Both the position numbers and the translations under genes were made by a program. From Microcaldota archaeon (lineage in GTDB: Archaea; Micrarchaeota; Micrarchaeia; Anstonellales; J096): a stretch of 14,262 nt of DNA. A model generated the notes under the pieces. That model did not search any database and was not told the origin of the DNA. It saw only the letters and a program-made list of their open reading frames with translations. The DNA is taken from assembly GCA_025058915.1 (NCBI GenBank), contig JANXEC010000014.1, forward strand, positions 1 through 14,262. The letters are read 5' to 3'. Shown in pieces: positions 14,016 through 14,262 of this stretch (positions are counted from its first letter, which is position 1; every line of letters begins with the position of its first letter).

Positions 14016-14262
14016 TATAACCCCCATGTTCGAGTCAGGTCCAGCTCTGATTATAAACATATTTATGTATGAAACAAACGCAGATCCTAATGTTATCATA
14101 ACACCATACTGATCATCTAGAACATGCGAGTAGAACAGAATTATTATTAAGGCAACCAGGCCTAATGATTTTGGGACAACGATCTTGTTTACGTGATTCA
14201 GCAAGAAACACAAAACCAAAACACCTACCAATCCTCCAACTAACATTTTCACAATCTCATTC
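13968..14262 (-). CDS. Polytopic membrane protein, 5' end outside window
   Basis: A minus-strand frame is open from the right edge to a TAG at 13968, giving about 97 visible residues. There are about four hydrophobic helices separated by short polar loops (HVNKIVVPKS, DDQYG, RAGPDSN), a composition typical of real membrane proteins and not of an antisense shadow. The frame continues beyond the GTG at 14252, so the true start probably lies outside. No family is recognised. It converges on, and overlaps by 48 bases, the small membrane-protein gene on the plus strand. From about 14016 no plus-strand frame competes with it. Confidence 0.6.
   Translation of the reverse strand, partial: NEIVKMLVGGLVGVLVLCFLLNHVNKIVVPKSLGLVALIIILFYSHVLDDQYGVMITLGSAFVSYINMFIIRAGPDSNMGVILFPTLLLITNFLLNN

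Noticed and set aside
1..14262. CRISPR arrays, insertion sequences, integrases or a defence island
   Set aside because: No spaced direct repeats, terminal inverted repeats, transposase or integrase motifs were seen; the genes are mostly core archaeal functions.

Overview
The window is archaeal chromosomal DNA. The evidence is ribosomal proteins L39e and L31e, initiation factor aIF6, a class I lysyl-tRNA synthetase, deoxyhypusine synthase, archaeal-type HMG-CoA synthase, a Hef-like helicase, a KaiC-like ATPase, an intron-bearing tRNA-Trp with no encoded CCA, and TATA boxes about 25 bases before start codons. The DNA is AT-rich, visibly poor in CpG, uses mostly AGA/AGG for arginine and is very compact: many neighbours touch or overlap and no gap reaches 300 bases. 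I cannot name the lineage; a small-genome archaeon fits but is inference.

Layout. At the left edge (1-1385, +) is the 3' part of a TPR-AAA+ ATPase. It is followed by two unrecognised proteins with N-terminal membrane or export signals (1422-2189 and 2222-2884, +), the second with a twin-arginine motif. The second CDS ends inside the antisense of a tRNA-Trp gene (2866-2953, -). To its right lies a long minus-strand block, in transcription order: lysS and a VTT/DedA membrane protein (9490-7386); an Lrp/AsnC regulator, a PIN-PilT ATPase and a Hef-type helicase (7361-4108); and rpl39e, rpl31e and eif6 (4074-2986). A plus-strand pair follows: HMG-CoA synthase and a YdjM-like membrane hydrolase (9576-11335). 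This runs head-on into a minus-strand pair, deoxyhypusine synthase and a family 2 glycosyltransferase (12847-11211). Divergent from these is a KaiC-like ATPase with a small membrane protein (12896-14015). A membrane protein enters from the right edge on the minus strand.

How the genes work together. Several genes serve translation: tRNA-Trp, LysRS, L39e, L31e, aIF6 and deoxyhypusine synthase (which modifies aIF5A). HMG-CoA synthase feeds mevalonate and archaeal lipid synthesis, and the glycosyltransferase resembles dolichol-phosphate-sugar synthases that supply N-glycosylation. The helicase belongs to replication-fork repair.

The most unusual signals are architectural. Nearly every promoter places its TATA box about 25 bases from the ATG, implying leaderless mRNAs. 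The tRNA-Trp has the same spacing, leaving no room for a 5' leader. One palindromic TATA box sits midway between two divergent start codons. All three convergent junctions overlap, the largest by 125 bases. No CRISPR array, insertion sequence or convincing mobile element was seen.
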